A DNA stretch of 34,605 nt, taken from the NCBI GenBank assembly GCA_027067555.1, contig JAMOVU010000105.1, forward strand, positions 1 to 34,605, written 5' to 3'. Each line of letters opens with the position of its first letter. The first letter of the stretch is position 1. The DNA is from Candidatus Aminicenantota bacterium. Its GTDB lineage: Bacteria; Acidobacteriota; Aminicenantia; JAMOAD01. The position numbers were made by a program, and so were the translations under genes. Below, piece after piece: positions 15,046 to 23,929 of this stretch. The notes under the pieces were generated by a model. That model searched no databases. It saw nothing but the letters and a program-made list of their open reading frames with translations, and was not told the DNA's origin.

Positions 15046-16908
15046 ATGAAAAAAATCACCTTAATAATTATGTTATGTTTTTCTTTTTCTTTGTTTGGCC
15101 TTTCAATTTCTCACACTAAAATCACAAGTTTTAACATAGGAAACAGCATACCTCTCTCAGTAAAAATCCCTGAAAAAGTAAAGGTGGTCCTCATCTTTTA
15201 CAAAATTGGGGATAAAGTGGATCAGTATCAAGTTAGAATGATGAAAAAGGACAAAGTTGGCAATTATATTTATTCTCTTGATAGCAGAACATTTACAGCT
15301 AAAAAGCTAAGTTATCATTTTGTTTACTTAAAAGGAAAAGAATATTTCCGATATCCTCAAACATCCGATATTACAGCGATAGGACAGGGGCAATTAATAA
15401 AGCTCCCTGTTGTTCAGAAGCAGCCAAAACCATTCCCCCTTTCAATCTCAGGTAATTTCCAGGAACAGTGGCTTATAAGTACGAATGATGATAATAGTAA
15501 GGGAGAAAAACCAACCAAAAGCGGGAATTTAACTTTAAATGGAAACTTCACCTCCGGAAACTCTCAAATTAATTTTTCAACTACAGGGAATTATACTCCT
15601 ACACAAACAAAACAGTACAATGTTTCATCCGTTCTTTTCAAGTATAAAAGCGGAAATCACGATCTCGAAGTAGGAGATCTCTCCTTTCAAGCGCCGGATC
15701 TTGCTCTTTCTGCTTATGGTAAAAGAGGTCTGTATTATAATTTTTCTTCAAACAAAATCGGGATCGACCTTTTTTCTCTTAGCTCTCAGCAAATCGCCGG
15801 TTTAGGGCTCCCCGAGAAAAACTCAATGGTATCCGGAGGAAAATTTAGTTTAAAACTGGGAAGCTTTAACATTTATACATTTTATTTAAGTGGTAAGGAT
15901 GATCCTACGGTAGGACAAAACAGCTCTTATAGTTTTTCCTCTGTCAGAGAGGGGAGTGTATATGCTTTTGGGTTTACTTCCACTTTATTTAATTATGCAG
16001 TAAATCTGAATGCTTCTTATTTTTCCTCAAACTATACAAAGGATGCTCTTTCAAGCGAAAAGAAGAAAGATCATGCAATAAACTCAAGTATTTCAATAAA
16101 CTATAAAGGACTGAGTCTGAGCTCTACCTATAAAGAAATTGGAGCTTATTATAATACTGTGGGATCAAGTTATATGAGTAATAATCAGAGAAGTGCAGGA
16201 GCCTCTTTCGGATACACTTTTTCCAAAATAACCCTTTCTGCAAACTACAGCCACATGGAAAGCAACATCGCCAAATTAGATACAATACCAGAAAGTAAAA
16301 CCGATAATTTCAACTCAAGCATTAATCTGAATTTAGGTAAGATTTCTCTCGGGATAGGATACACAGCAAACAAACAGAGGACAACAACAAATGATGAAAG
16401 CAGTGGACTTTCAAGTAATATGGATACATCAAATTTTACACTTAATTTATCTATTACTCCGTCCTCTCATTTTAGTTGGAGTCTCAGTGGAGGTAAAAGT
16501 TTGAATAAATCATTAGATGAAAAAACATCTTACAGTTTTAACTCAAATATGAATATTTCCATAGGGAACTTTTTTTCCTTAACTCCATCCTTTACCTATC
16601 TTAAAGAGGATAAAAAGGGAAGCATATCAGAAACAATCACATCATATTTAAGCTATAACCTGACACTGATACCAAATGCTTTTTCATTGAGTGGTTCAGC
16701 CTCTTATAATGATAATAAAACACCGGGTGGTACGATGGATTCAAAATCCATTAATGCATCCAGCAGATTAACGCTCTCCTTTGGCTGGCTATGGAATAAG
16801 TTAAGCCAAAGCTCCGCTTATGTAGAAGCAAGTTATTATAAGACCGAATATACAGCTTTAACAAATGAATACTATAAAATATATGGAAGTATCTTAATTT
16901 CTTTTTAA
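15046..16908 (+). CDS. Predicted outer-membrane beta-barrel protein
   Basis: A 620-residue exported protein of unknown family. Residues 1-18 form a signal peptide (MKKITLIIMLCFSFSLFG). Residues 20-110 form a small strand-rich domain (KVKVVLIFYKIGDKVDQYQV). From about 140 to the end runs a series of amphipathic, Ser/Asn/Tyr-rich strands with short turns, ending in ISF, the terminal Phe of outer-membrane proteins recognised by BamA. No TonB plug is seen. The start is ATG 15046, because GGAG at 15036-15039 is six bases away; a GTG at 15034 lies upstream of this site. It is followed after 10 bases by the first PKD gene. A porin, export channel or anchor for the PKD proteins are all possible. Confidence 0.72.
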   Translation: MKKITLIIMLCFSFSLFGLSISHTKITSFNIGNSIPLSVKIPEKVKVVLIFYKIGDKVDQYQVRMMKKDKVGNYIYSLDSRTFTAKKLSYHFVYLKGKEYFRYPQTSDITAIGQGQLIKLPVVQKQPKPFPLSISGNFQEQWLISTNDDNSKGEKPTKSGNLTLNGNFTSGNSQINFSTTGNYTPTQTKQYNVSSVLFKYKSGNHDLEVGDLSFQAPDLALSAYGKRGLYYNFSSNKIGIDLFSLSSQQIAGLGLPEKNSMVSGGKFSLKLGSFNIYTFYLSGKDDPTVGQNSSYSFSSVREGSVYAFGFTSTLFNYAVNLNASYFSSNYTKDALSSEKKKDHAINSSISINYKGLSLSSTYKEIGAYYNTVGSSYMSNNQRSAGASFGYTFSKITLSANYSHMESNIAKLDTIPESKTDNFNSSINLNLGKISLGIGYTANKQRTTTNDESSGLSSNMDTSNFTLNLSITPSSHFSWSLSGGKSLNKSLDEKTSYSFNSNMNISIGNFFSLTPSFTYLKEDKKGSISETITSYLSYNLTLIPNAFSLSGSASYNDNKTPGGTMDSKSINASSRLTLSFGWLWNKLSQSSAYVEASYYKTEYTALTNEYYKIYGSILISF

Positions 16909-16918
16909 GGAGTAAAAA

Positions 16919-18856
16919 ATGAAAAGAAAGAAAAATTTATTTTTTCTTGTTTTGATATTAACAATTCCTTCTTTACTCATATCAATTACATACACACCTT
17001 CAAGTCCTCTTGTGGGCACCACTGTTAATTTTAGGACTGACAACTTTAATTACAGCAGTGGAAATATTACATGGCACTTCGGAGATGGAACAACAGGTAC
17101 AAGTACTGGATCTTATGGAGAAATAACTCATGTGTATAAGGATCCAGGAACTTATACAGTCACAGCACAGGACACATTTGGTTATGTCGATGAAACAACC
17201 ACTATAACCATTAATGATGACAGATCCATAACAGTATCATCTCCATACCAGGCAGGTAAACCTCTCACCATAACACTCGTGAATGCTAAATCTCCTCCCA
17301 TAAAATGGGATTTCGGAGACGGAGCTATTATAACAGGCTCATCAACAATAACTCACACTTACAGCAATTCCGGAACATATACAATAAAAGCTTATGATTT
17401 TAATGGGACATCTAAAACACCTGTTTCAAAAACAATAAAAATAGGAAATCCCAAAACTATTACCTGGACACCAAAAGAACCTTATGAAGATCAAAAAATA
17501 TATTTCAAAGCTCTGTATTTTAAAGGTTCAACATTAAAATGGGATTTTGGGGATGGAACAATTATAAATGCTCCCACTACAACCGAGCATACTTACAATG
17601 ACCCGGGAATATATACAATTAAAGTTTATGATTACAGTGGAAATGATGCATATCCAGCAGTAAGCCAGATAACTGTAAAAAAAGACCCAAGAAGTATTGT
17701 AGTCACCAATCCCACACCGGGTTTAACAGAACCGGTAATCTTTCAAGCCTTAAACTTTTTCTCCGACAATGTACTTTGGGACTTTGGAGACGGAACCCAG
17801 GAAGTCGGAGGCCCGATAATCACTCATAGATTTAGAAAAATCGGGGTTTTCACAGTAAAAGCAAAAGACTATGGGGGTAATTCCCAAAAGATTTTTGAAA
17901 CTAATATAACAGTAGTAGCACAAGGCTCGCACTCCTCGTCTTTAGTAATTTCAGGAATTGAACTTTATTTTACAAATAATAACAAAAACTATCTTGTGGT
18001 TCCAACCGGAACTACAAATGTTGGTGCAAAGGCAAGAATAAAGTACGAAGGAACAGGGATATTAAACGCTTACTGGGCAATAGATGGTCAGGCATATCAT
18101 TTAATTAATCGAGTGTTAAGTTTTGGACAATATGTAGAGTTATATCTCGATAAAATTCCTTCATTGGTTACAGGTTATCACACAATTTCAATAGTTTTTT
18201 CATCACCCCAGCCTGCTTTCGAAAAAATTCCGGAGCTTGGCCTTTTTGTTTCCCCAATTTCTAAGTTCGTGAATTTAATAACCCCTTATGATAAAGAGAA
18301 TTTTGCTCTCGGAGAAAATATTAATTTTACATGGAAGAGATATCCCCTTGCGTTAAAATATGGATTTGTAATAGGAAAAGATGCCCAATCTGTTTTAAAA
18401 GGGAAAGAAATTCAAAGGTTCTTTGTAAATAACCCGACCTATTCCCCAAAAATAAGCTATAAAATAGGCGACAAATATTACTGGATGGTAGAAGCTTATG
18501 ATATTTACAACAATGTAATAGCCAAGAGTGAATTAAGAGAATTTACAATAGTAAAGAATATTTTTACTATAAAAGAAAAAGAAAAAAATAACCTTATTGC
18601 TCTGGGAGATTCTGAATTTATCCTCTTAAATTTTGAAATAACAAGCGCAAAAATAAAAAAGAAAAAGTATTATCTTATAAGAATTTTTGTAAATAACTTT
18701 AAAGCCAATGAATTTGTAGAAAAAGGAGAAAGACTCAAATCAATAGAAACATCTGTCAAAATTAAAAAAGGAGTTGAAAATACAGTAAAAGTTAAAATTT
18801 ATGAAATTTTTCCTGACAGATTAAAATTAGTTTCGTATAAATTGATAAAACTTTAA
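16919..18856 (+). CDS. Secreted protein with four PKD domains
   Basis: A 645-residue exported protein: signal peptide 1-22, then four PKD beta-sandwich domains with WxFGDG motifs at about 52-57 (WHFGDG), 130-135, 208-213 and 287-292 (WDFGDG), each ending in a (T/I)H.Y/F....G.(Y/F)(T) strand. Residues about 345-450 form a domain shared with the next gene (contains KYEGTGILNAYWAIDG and a VLSFGQ segment). A fibronectin-like part (ITPYDKENFALGENINFTWK) and a Lys-rich strand domain follow. There is no membrane anchor or lipobox. AGGAG precedes ATG 16919. PKD domains usually mediate extracellular protein or glycan contacts. Confidence 0.82.
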   Translation: MKRKKNLFFLVLILTIPSLLISITYTPSSPLVGTTVNFRTDNFNYSSGNITWHFGDGTTGTSTGSYGEITHVYKDPGTYTVTAQDTFGYVDETTTITINDDRSITVSSPYQAGKPLTITLVNAKSPPIKWDFGDGAIITGSSTITHTYSNSGTYTIKAYDFNGTSKTPVSKTIKIGNPKTITWTPKEPYEDQKIYFKALYFKGSTLKWDFGDGTIINAPTTTEHTYNDPGIYTIKVYDYSGNDAYPAVSQITVKKDPRSIVVTNPTPGLTEPVIFQALNFFSDNVLWDFGDGTQEVGGPIITHRFRKIGVFTVKAKDYGGNSQKIFETNITVVAQGSHSSSLVISGIELYFTNNNKNYLVVPTGTTNVGAKARIKYEGTGILNAYWAIDGQAYHLINRVLSFGQYVELYLDKIPSLVTGYHTISIVFSSPQPAFEKIPELGLFVSPISKFVNLITPYDKENFALGENINFTWKRYPLALKYGFVIGKDAQSVLKGKEIQRFFVNNPTYSPKISYKIGDKYYWMVEAYDIYNNVIAKSELREFTIVKNIFTIKEKEKNNLIALGDSEFILLNFEITSAKIKKKKYYLIRIFVNNFKANEFVEKGERLKSIETSVKIKKGVENTVKVKIYEIFPDRLKLVSYKLIKL

Positions 18857-18885
18857 AATAAAAAATTTTTCAGGAGATAGAGAAA

Positions 18886-21240
18886 ATGAAGAAACTATTT
18901 ATATTTGTAGTGTGTCTTTTTCTTTCAATTCACCTTTTAAGTAAGATTATATTCACCCCTCAAAAGATAGTGATAGGGCAACAGGTCACTTTTTCAATTG
19001 ACAATCCAAATAATTGTTCAAGCTGCAGGTGGGAGTTTGGTGATGGAACCCGCCAGGATAATGTTAAAGATACTGATTCTGTAACACACATTTATACTAA
19101 AGCAGGTGGTTATATGGTAAAAATTACTTTTGACGGTTGCCAGGGAGTTACTCCACCTGCTCCTGAATTTTTAACAATCAATGTTGTTGACGAAAGAACA
19201 ATTAGCGTTACCCCACCTAACCCAAAAGCCCATGAAACCATAACATTCACATTAAACAATGCTCTCACTAATGTTGTAAGATGGAATTTTGGAGATGGCT
19301 CTCCTGAGATAACAGGTGGATCTTCCATAACACATGTATATAATAATTCCGGAAACTTTAAGGTTTCTGCCAAGGAAAAAGGGTTTACACAATCCCCAGT
19401 AGAAATAACCGTCAATATCAGCCCTGATCCAAGAACAGTAACCTTCAGCCCGCAAAACCCAAGAGAAAAAGAAGAGATTACCTTTCGGGCAAAAGCATTT
19501 AAAGCCTCCGGCCTTCTCTGGGACTTTGGCGATGGCAAGAAGGTCAGAGGAGGTCCCGTAATTGTTCACTCATACAATAATGCTGGCAATTATAATATTA
19601 AAGTTTTTGATAATGAAGGAAAAGATGAATTTCCTATACTTATCAATATTTCAGTACAAAAAGATTTGAGAGAAATAACATACAACCCTCCCGACCCTAC
19701 CCAGGGAGAAATTATTCGATTTTCGGCAAAAGGCTTTAAGTCATCCACTTTATCATGGGATTTTGGTGATGGAACAAAGAAGAAAGGAGGATCAAGTATT
19801 ACTCACTTTTATAGAAATTTTGGAATTTTTGAAATAAGAGTCTCAGACAATGGAGGAAAAAACTCAAATCCTTTCACAAGAAAGATTCAAATTACAAAAG
19901 ACAGAAGGAATATAACATGGGAACCACCAAATCCGGTTGATCATGAGCCTGTAAAATTTAAACTTATCTCATTTAATACAAATGGGTACCTATGGAGATT
20001 TGGCGATAGAGTGGAAAAAAGGACATCATTGCCTTATATCACACATACATATAACAAACCGGGGACTTTCACTGTTAGAGTTTATGATATCAAAGGAAAG
20101 TTCGGAACACCTCTTATAGCAAAAGTAACCATTTCAAAAGATCAAAGAAAAGTAATGGTAACCAAGAGAACCATTCATGTAGGGGAGGAAATTTCCATAA
20201 AAGCAATAGGTTTTAAATCCAATATTCTTCTATGGGATTTTGGCGATGGGGTGAAAAAGACAGGGAAAACAGAAGAAAGCCACATCTATTTGAAAACCGG
20301 TAATTATAAAATAACAGTAAATGACAAAGGAGGACAGGATAAAAAAGTTTTTACCGTCCAGGTACAAGTTCTTCCTGACCAGCGAAAGATTGAAGTTTCA
20401 AATTCAACGATTGGAATTGGAGAAAAAGCTCAAATCAAAGCATTGAATTTTTATTCACAAAAAATATTATGGGACTTTGGTGATGGAGTGAAAAAGATAG
20501 GCGGAAATACGGAAACCCATTACTACAGGAAAAAAGGCGAGTATTTGGTTAAGGCTATTGACTATGCAGGAAAAGATAAAAAAATTTTCACCGCTAAAAT
20601 CAAAGTTATTATTAAACCATCAAAAGTGTCAGCTCTTGCAATTTCAGGGGGAGAATTATTTTTTACCAGTACAGGGAAAAATTATTCCATTGCCTATTTA
20701 AGACAAAAGAATTTCACCGCTAAAGTCCGACTGAAATATGAAGGGACAGGAATAATATCTGCATATTGGAAAATTGATGATAAGCATTATAAATTAGTAA
20801 ATCAAATTTTAAGCTTTGGACAAAGTAAACTTTTTTCAATAAAGAATATTCCCACAATAGAAACAGGACTTCACAAAATAAGTTTCTGGATAAAATCCCC
20901 TAAAACAAAATTCGAACTTAAAGGATATTATTTTGTATCGCCTACGAAGGAAAAGGTTACTCTTATCATACCAAAAGACCAGAAAAAGATAGTTAAAAAA
21001 GAGATTACTTTAAAGTGGAAACCTGTAGAAAAAGCTGTCACATATAGAGTAATACTATCTCAAACAATTGATACACTCTTTAGAAAACCCTATAAAGAAT
21101 TTAAGAAAAAACAAACTATCTTTTACATTAAGAATCTTTCAAATGGAAAGTACTACTGGTTTGTTGAAGCTTTCGATAAGAACAACAGATTATTAGCATG
21201 TAGTAATATCAGTTCCTTTACAATAGACACAACTCCTTAA
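18886..21240 (+). CDS. Secreted protein with seven PKD domains (paralogue of the preceding gene)
   Basis: A 784-residue exported protein with signal peptide 1-19 and seven PKD repeats of about 80 residues: WEFGDG, WNFGDG, WDFGDG, WDFGDG, WRFGDR (variant), WDFGDG, WDFGDG. The first repeat has a CSSC pair and a further cysteine (FDGCQG), giving potential disulphides. The last 210 residues match the previous gene in order: an ELFFTSTGKNYS segment, KYEGTGIISAYWKIDD, LSFGQ, then a fibronectin-like VTLIIPKDQKKIVKKEITLKW module. The two genes are therefore tandem paralogues differing in PKD number. AGGAG precedes ATG 18886. Its stop overlaps the stop of the convergent TonB receptor gene. Confidence 0.85.
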   Translation: MKKLFIFVVCLFLSIHLLSKIIFTPQKIVIGQQVTFSIDNPNNCSSCRWEFGDGTRQDNVKDTDSVTHIYTKAGGYMVKITFDGCQGVTPPAPEFLTINVVDERTISVTPPNPKAHETITFTLNNALTNVVRWNFGDGSPEITGGSSITHVYNNSGNFKVSAKEKGFTQSPVEITVNISPDPRTVTFSPQNPREKEEITFRAKAFKASGLLWDFGDGKKVRGGPVIVHSYNNAGNYNIKVFDNEGKDEFPILINISVQKDLREITYNPPDPTQGEIIRFSAKGFKSSTLSWDFGDGTKKKGGSSITHFYRNFGIFEIRVSDNGGKNSNPFTRKIQITKDRRNITWEPPNPVDHEPVKFKLISFNTNGYLWRFGDRVEKRTSLPYITHTYNKPGTFTVRVYDIKGKFGTPLIAKVTISKDQRKVMVTKRTIHVGEEISIKAIGFKSNILLWDFGDGVKKTGKTEESHIYLKTGNYKITVNDKGGQDKKVFTVQVQVLPDQRKIEVSNSTIGIGEKAQIKALNFYSQKILWDFGDGVKKIGGNTETHYYRKKGEYLVKAIDYAGKDKKIFTAKIKVIIKPSKVSALAISGGELFFTSTGKNYSIAYLRQKNFTAKVRLKYEGTGIISAYWKIDDKHYKLVNQILSFGQSKLFSIKNIPTIETGLHKISFWIKSPKTKFELKGYYFVSPTKEKVTLIIPKDQKKIVKKEITLKWKPVEKAVTYRVILSQTIDTLFRKPYKEFKKKQTIFYIKNLSNGKYYWFVEAFDKNNRLLACSNISSFTIDTTP

Positions 21241-23504
21241 AATTTATATTTTATACCAAAGATAAATGTTCGAGGTTTGGAGGGGCCATAGATGTATCCC
21301 GCATCTCTAAAAGGACCTCTGTCGATATCCTTTTGAAATTCATTTGTAATATTATAAACTTTTGCAAAAATATCAGTTTTATTGTTTCCAGAACTTATAC
21401 TTTTTCTTATTGATAAACTTAGAACATAATAAGGATCGGTTATTTCAAGTCTGTCTTTCTTTATGTAACCTTTATAATGAGGCATTCTCATCCTACCATT
21501 GTATTCAAATGACAAATCCAGATTAAAAAATTTGAAACCATTAAAAAATAAAGTTGCATATCCATAATTTTCCGGGGTTTTAAAAGGAACTTTTGATTTA
21601 AAATTGGGCTCCGGTTCATCAAAAAAGCTCTTTTGATAGGTCCATCCCATGTCAAACTCAAAAAGAGAAGCAATCTTCCATCCTATATCAGTTTCAAGGC
21701 CATAAACTTTCAGTCCCTTTCCATTTTCTCTTAAAAACACCCTGGAATTCTCCGTTCCTTCAATCTCTCTTAAAACAAAGGTGTCAAGTAATCTATTATA
21801 AAAGAATCCCAAACTGAATTGAAAAGCTTTATTTTTATTAGCAAAATAATAATCAAAACTATGAGTTAAACTATAAGATCTCTCCTCCTTAAGTTGTGGG
21901 GAATTTTTTATTATAAACCCTTCCCCTCCTAAAATTGTTATATGCAAATCTTCATCAAATACCTGCGGAGCTCTGAAGCCTGTGGAAAGTGTTGTCCTTG
22001 ACTTAAGGTTTTTGCTTAAATTTAACATAACACTTATTCTTGGACTTGTAATAACTTTTTTTACTTTACTGTGCCTGTCGAATCTTATTCCATACAAAAA
22101 GTCTATTCTCTTACTAATTTGAAAATCATCCTGAAACATAATACCCATACTTCTGTAATAATCATTAATTATTCTATTATACGAAAGAGCCTGATCATTA
22201 AGTTTTTCAGCTCTATAACTTGCGCCAAATGTTAAAAGATGTTTTCCCGCTTTGTGGAAATAGTGCATTATTCCAATAAGGATAGGATTCTTTGTCTCCC
22301 CAAAAGCATTCGGATCTTTCCCTGCTCCATAATAAGAGTTCCTTTTTAAATAAGTGTATGAAAAAGCAAGCTTTAATACATCATCGCCAAAAAATTGCTC
22401 CCACCTTAAATTTGTATCAACCCTATTAGTTCTTGCCATTTCAGCTATTAATGCTTCCTGAGGCGGGAGTTCAAGATGGTCACCACCTCTCCTATATTCA
22501 TTTATTTTTGTAAAACCAAGTTTTAATTTTCCTTTTATTTCAGGGAAATATTTAAAAACATTAATCCCAAAAGCCATATCATTTAAAACACCCAAATTAG
22601 AAAATCCATCACCATTTACATCAACAGCCTGTCTGTTAAAATAGGTAGCAAAAAAAGATGATTTTGTTTGTTTATCAGAAGAAACATAATTATTAATAAA
22701 CCCCACTTTGATATAGGGTTTGCCTAAAATACTCTCACTCTGAAAATTAAGAGAGCTTCCATTTTCAAAACTTTCCCTGGTAATTAAATTTATAACACCT
22801 CCAATAGCATTTCCTCCGTAAAGAGAGGATGTCCCTCCTTTAACAATCTCTATCCGCTCAATCATCTCCGAAGGAATCTGCTCAAGCCCGTACACACTTG
22901 CAAGAGAACTTATAACCGGTAAACCATCAATTAAAATCTGTGTGTATTTTCCTTCCAGCCCGTTTAATCTTACCTGCGTATAATTACAGTTCTGGCAATC
23001 TGTTTCAACTTTCACGCCTGTTGTAAACCTCAATGCATCTGCAAGATTAACTGGAGTTTTCTCTTCTATCATTTTCTGAGAAATCACATATGTTTTTACC
23101 GGTATATCAAGTAATTTTTTTTCGCTCGCCGTTGCAGTTACAGTTACTGCTTCCTGAAGGCTTTCCATCATTTTAAAAAAAACCGGAACATTACTTTTTT
23201 TCCTTATTCTAAAAAAATTTGTCACATAGGGAGCATACCCTTCTCTGTATACCTCTATATGAATTTTCATTCTTTTGGGAACCAATAAAGAAAACAAACC
23301 TTTATTATTTGTTTCCACATTATCCCCTGTCTCGGGAATTACCACAATGGCACCTTTTACAGGTTCATTGTTTTCATTTACCACTTTTCCCACTATTTTT
23401 GCAAAGTTACCCTTTAACCAAAATAGCCCTATTTTATCAGATGAAAAACTCAGCGTTACACTAATTATAATAAACCCTGCTAAAATTACTACTTTTCTTT
23501 TCAT
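21237..23504 (-). CDS. TonB-dependent outer-membrane receptor with N-terminal carboxypeptidase-like domain
   Basis: A 755-residue TonB-dependent receptor. Signal peptide (1-22); a CarboxypepD_reg-like domain (about 37-110: GKVVNENNEPVKGAIVVIPE, then GLFSLLVPK); a plug (about 125-245) with ALRFTTGVKVETDCQNCNYT, QVRLNGLEGKYTQILIDGLP and IERIEIVKGGTSSLYGGNAI; then a 22-strand-type barrel ending in FIFGIKYKF. The CQNC pair in the plug is shared by a subgroup of receptors I associate with metal or cofactor uptake. A strong SD (AAGGAGG) precedes ATG 23504 but can be buried in the hairpin at 23511-23568. The 3' end overlaps the PKD gene by four bases, antiparallel. Confidence 0.93.
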   Translation of the reverse strand: MKRKVVILAGFIIISVTLSFSSDKIGLFWLKGNFAKIVGKVVNENNEPVKGAIVVIPETGDNVETNNKGLFSLLVPKRMKIHIEVYREGYAPYVTNFFRIRKKSNVPVFFKMMESLQEAVTVTATASEKKLLDIPVKTYVISQKMIEEKTPVNLADALRFTTGVKVETDCQNCNYTQVRLNGLEGKYTQILIDGLPVISSLASVYGLEQIPSEMIERIEIVKGGTSSLYGGNAIGGVINLITRESFENGSSLNFQSESILGKPYIKVGFINNYVSSDKQTKSSFFATYFNRQAVDVNGDGFSNLGVLNDMAFGINVFKYFPEIKGKLKLGFTKINEYRRGGDHLELPPQEALIAEMARTNRVDTNLRWEQFFGDDVLKLAFSYTYLKRNSYYGAGKDPNAFGETKNPILIGIMHYFHKAGKHLLTFGASYRAEKLNDQALSYNRIINDYYRSMGIMFQDDFQISKRIDFLYGIRFDRHSKVKKVITSPRISVMLNLSKNLKSRTTLSTGFRAPQVFDEDLHITILGGEGFIIKNSPQLKEERSYSLTHSFDYYFANKNKAFQFSLGFFYNRLLDTFVLREIEGTENSRVFLRENGKGLKVYGLETDIGWKIASLFEFDMGWTYQKSFFDEPEPNFKSKVPFKTPENYGYATLFFNGFKFFNLDLSFEYNGRMRMPHYKGYIKKDRLEITDPYYVLSLSIRKSISSGNNKTDIFAKVYNITNEFQKDIDRGPFRDAGYIYGPSKPRTFIFGIKYKF

Positions 23505-23510
23505 TTAAAA

Positions 23511-23568
23511 CCTCCTTTTGGGTAATTTCGTTTTTTACACTCTTTAATTAGAAAACCCAAAAAGGAGG
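23511..23568 (-). promoter_or_regulatory. Hairpin sequestering the TonB-receptor ribosome-binding site
   Basis: In the minus-strand mRNA, CCTCCTTTTTGGGT (23568-23555) can pair with ACCCAAAAGGAGG (23523-23511): 13 base pairs with one bulged T and a 31-base loop. The downstream arm contains the AGGAGG of the receptor gene. The upstream arm is the last codons (APPFWV) of the small membrane-protein gene, so ribosomes finishing that gene would open the hairpin. This predicts translational coupling. Confidence 0.65.
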
Positions 23569-23841
23569 AGCTCTTTTATGGTTTTTGTGAATTACATACT
23601 GTAATGATGGAATTAAATATTTTAATTCTACTGAATAAAGAAGTAAGAAAAGAAAAATAAAGATAACAAAAAAAGCATAATCTATAAAGAAAACCGAGTT
23701 TTTCTCAAAAATTCCAATCGGACATTTATCCTCTACCTGTAAAACTTTATCAGTGTGATAGAATTCAAAAGTTGAGAAGAAAAAGGCAATTATTATTATA
23801 AAAAATAAGAATAAGATTTTTTTCTTTCTATAGTAAAGCAT
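23548..23841 (-). CDS. Small membrane protein with CPIG and RAPP motifs, upstream of the TonB receptor
   Basis: A 97-residue protein if ATG 23841 is used; a TTG at 23859 would add six residues. Basic start (MLYYRKKK), a first membrane helix (FLFFIIIIAFFF), a short exported loop containing DKCPIGIF, a second helix (YAFFVIFIFLFLLLY), and a C-terminal tail ending HKRAPPFWVF. A conserved cysteine after the first helix and a terminal R-A/G-P-P motif occur in small membrane proteins (DUF2946-like) found beside TonB receptors for metals; I infer relationship from pattern only. No Shine-Dalgarno precedes either start. Its codons form one arm of the hairpin over the receptor's SD, which argues that it is translated. 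Confidence 0.6.
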   Translation of the reverse strand: MLYYRKKKILFLFFIIIIAFFFSTFEFYHTDKVLQVEDKCPIGIFEKNSVFFIDYAFFVIFIFLFLLLYSVELKYLIPSLQYVIHKNHKRAPPFWVF

Positions 23842-23846
23842 TTCAG

Positions 23847-23878
23847 AGTATAATAGCAAAAAATTTTTATTTTGTCAC
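23847..23878 (-). promoter_or_regulatory. Candidate promoter for the small membrane protein and TonB receptor
   Basis: Minus strand GTGACA (23878-23873), 17-bp spacer, TATTAT (23855-23850); an overlapping TATACT (23852-23847) ends five bases before ATG 23841. Either gives a start within a few bases of the ATG, with no Shine-Dalgarno, implying a leaderless or nearly leaderless mRNA. Confidence 0.45.
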
Positions 23879-23890
23879 CTTTTTTGAATA

Positions 23891-23906
23891 TTAGACAGTG
23901 ATCTAA
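23891..23906. promoter_or_regulatory. Short inverted repeat upstream of the receptor promoter
   Basis: TTAGA (23891-23895) and TCTAA (23902-23906) flank a 6-base centre, 13 bases upstream of the candidate -35 and just after the 3' end of the SRAP gene. It may be an operator; it has no T-tract making it a terminator. Confidence 0.3.
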
Positions 23907-23929
23907 ACAAATACCCTTGTATGTAAATT

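Noticed and set aside
19110-19569. Two overlapping minus-strand frames inside the seven-PKD gene
   Set aside because: They are opposite repeated PKD coding sequence and show no independent start signal or recognisable domain.
18886-20640. CRISPR-like or tandem DNA repeat
   Set aside because: The periodicity is at the protein level (PKD domains of about 80 residues); the DNA copies are diverged and contain no short identical repeat with spacers.
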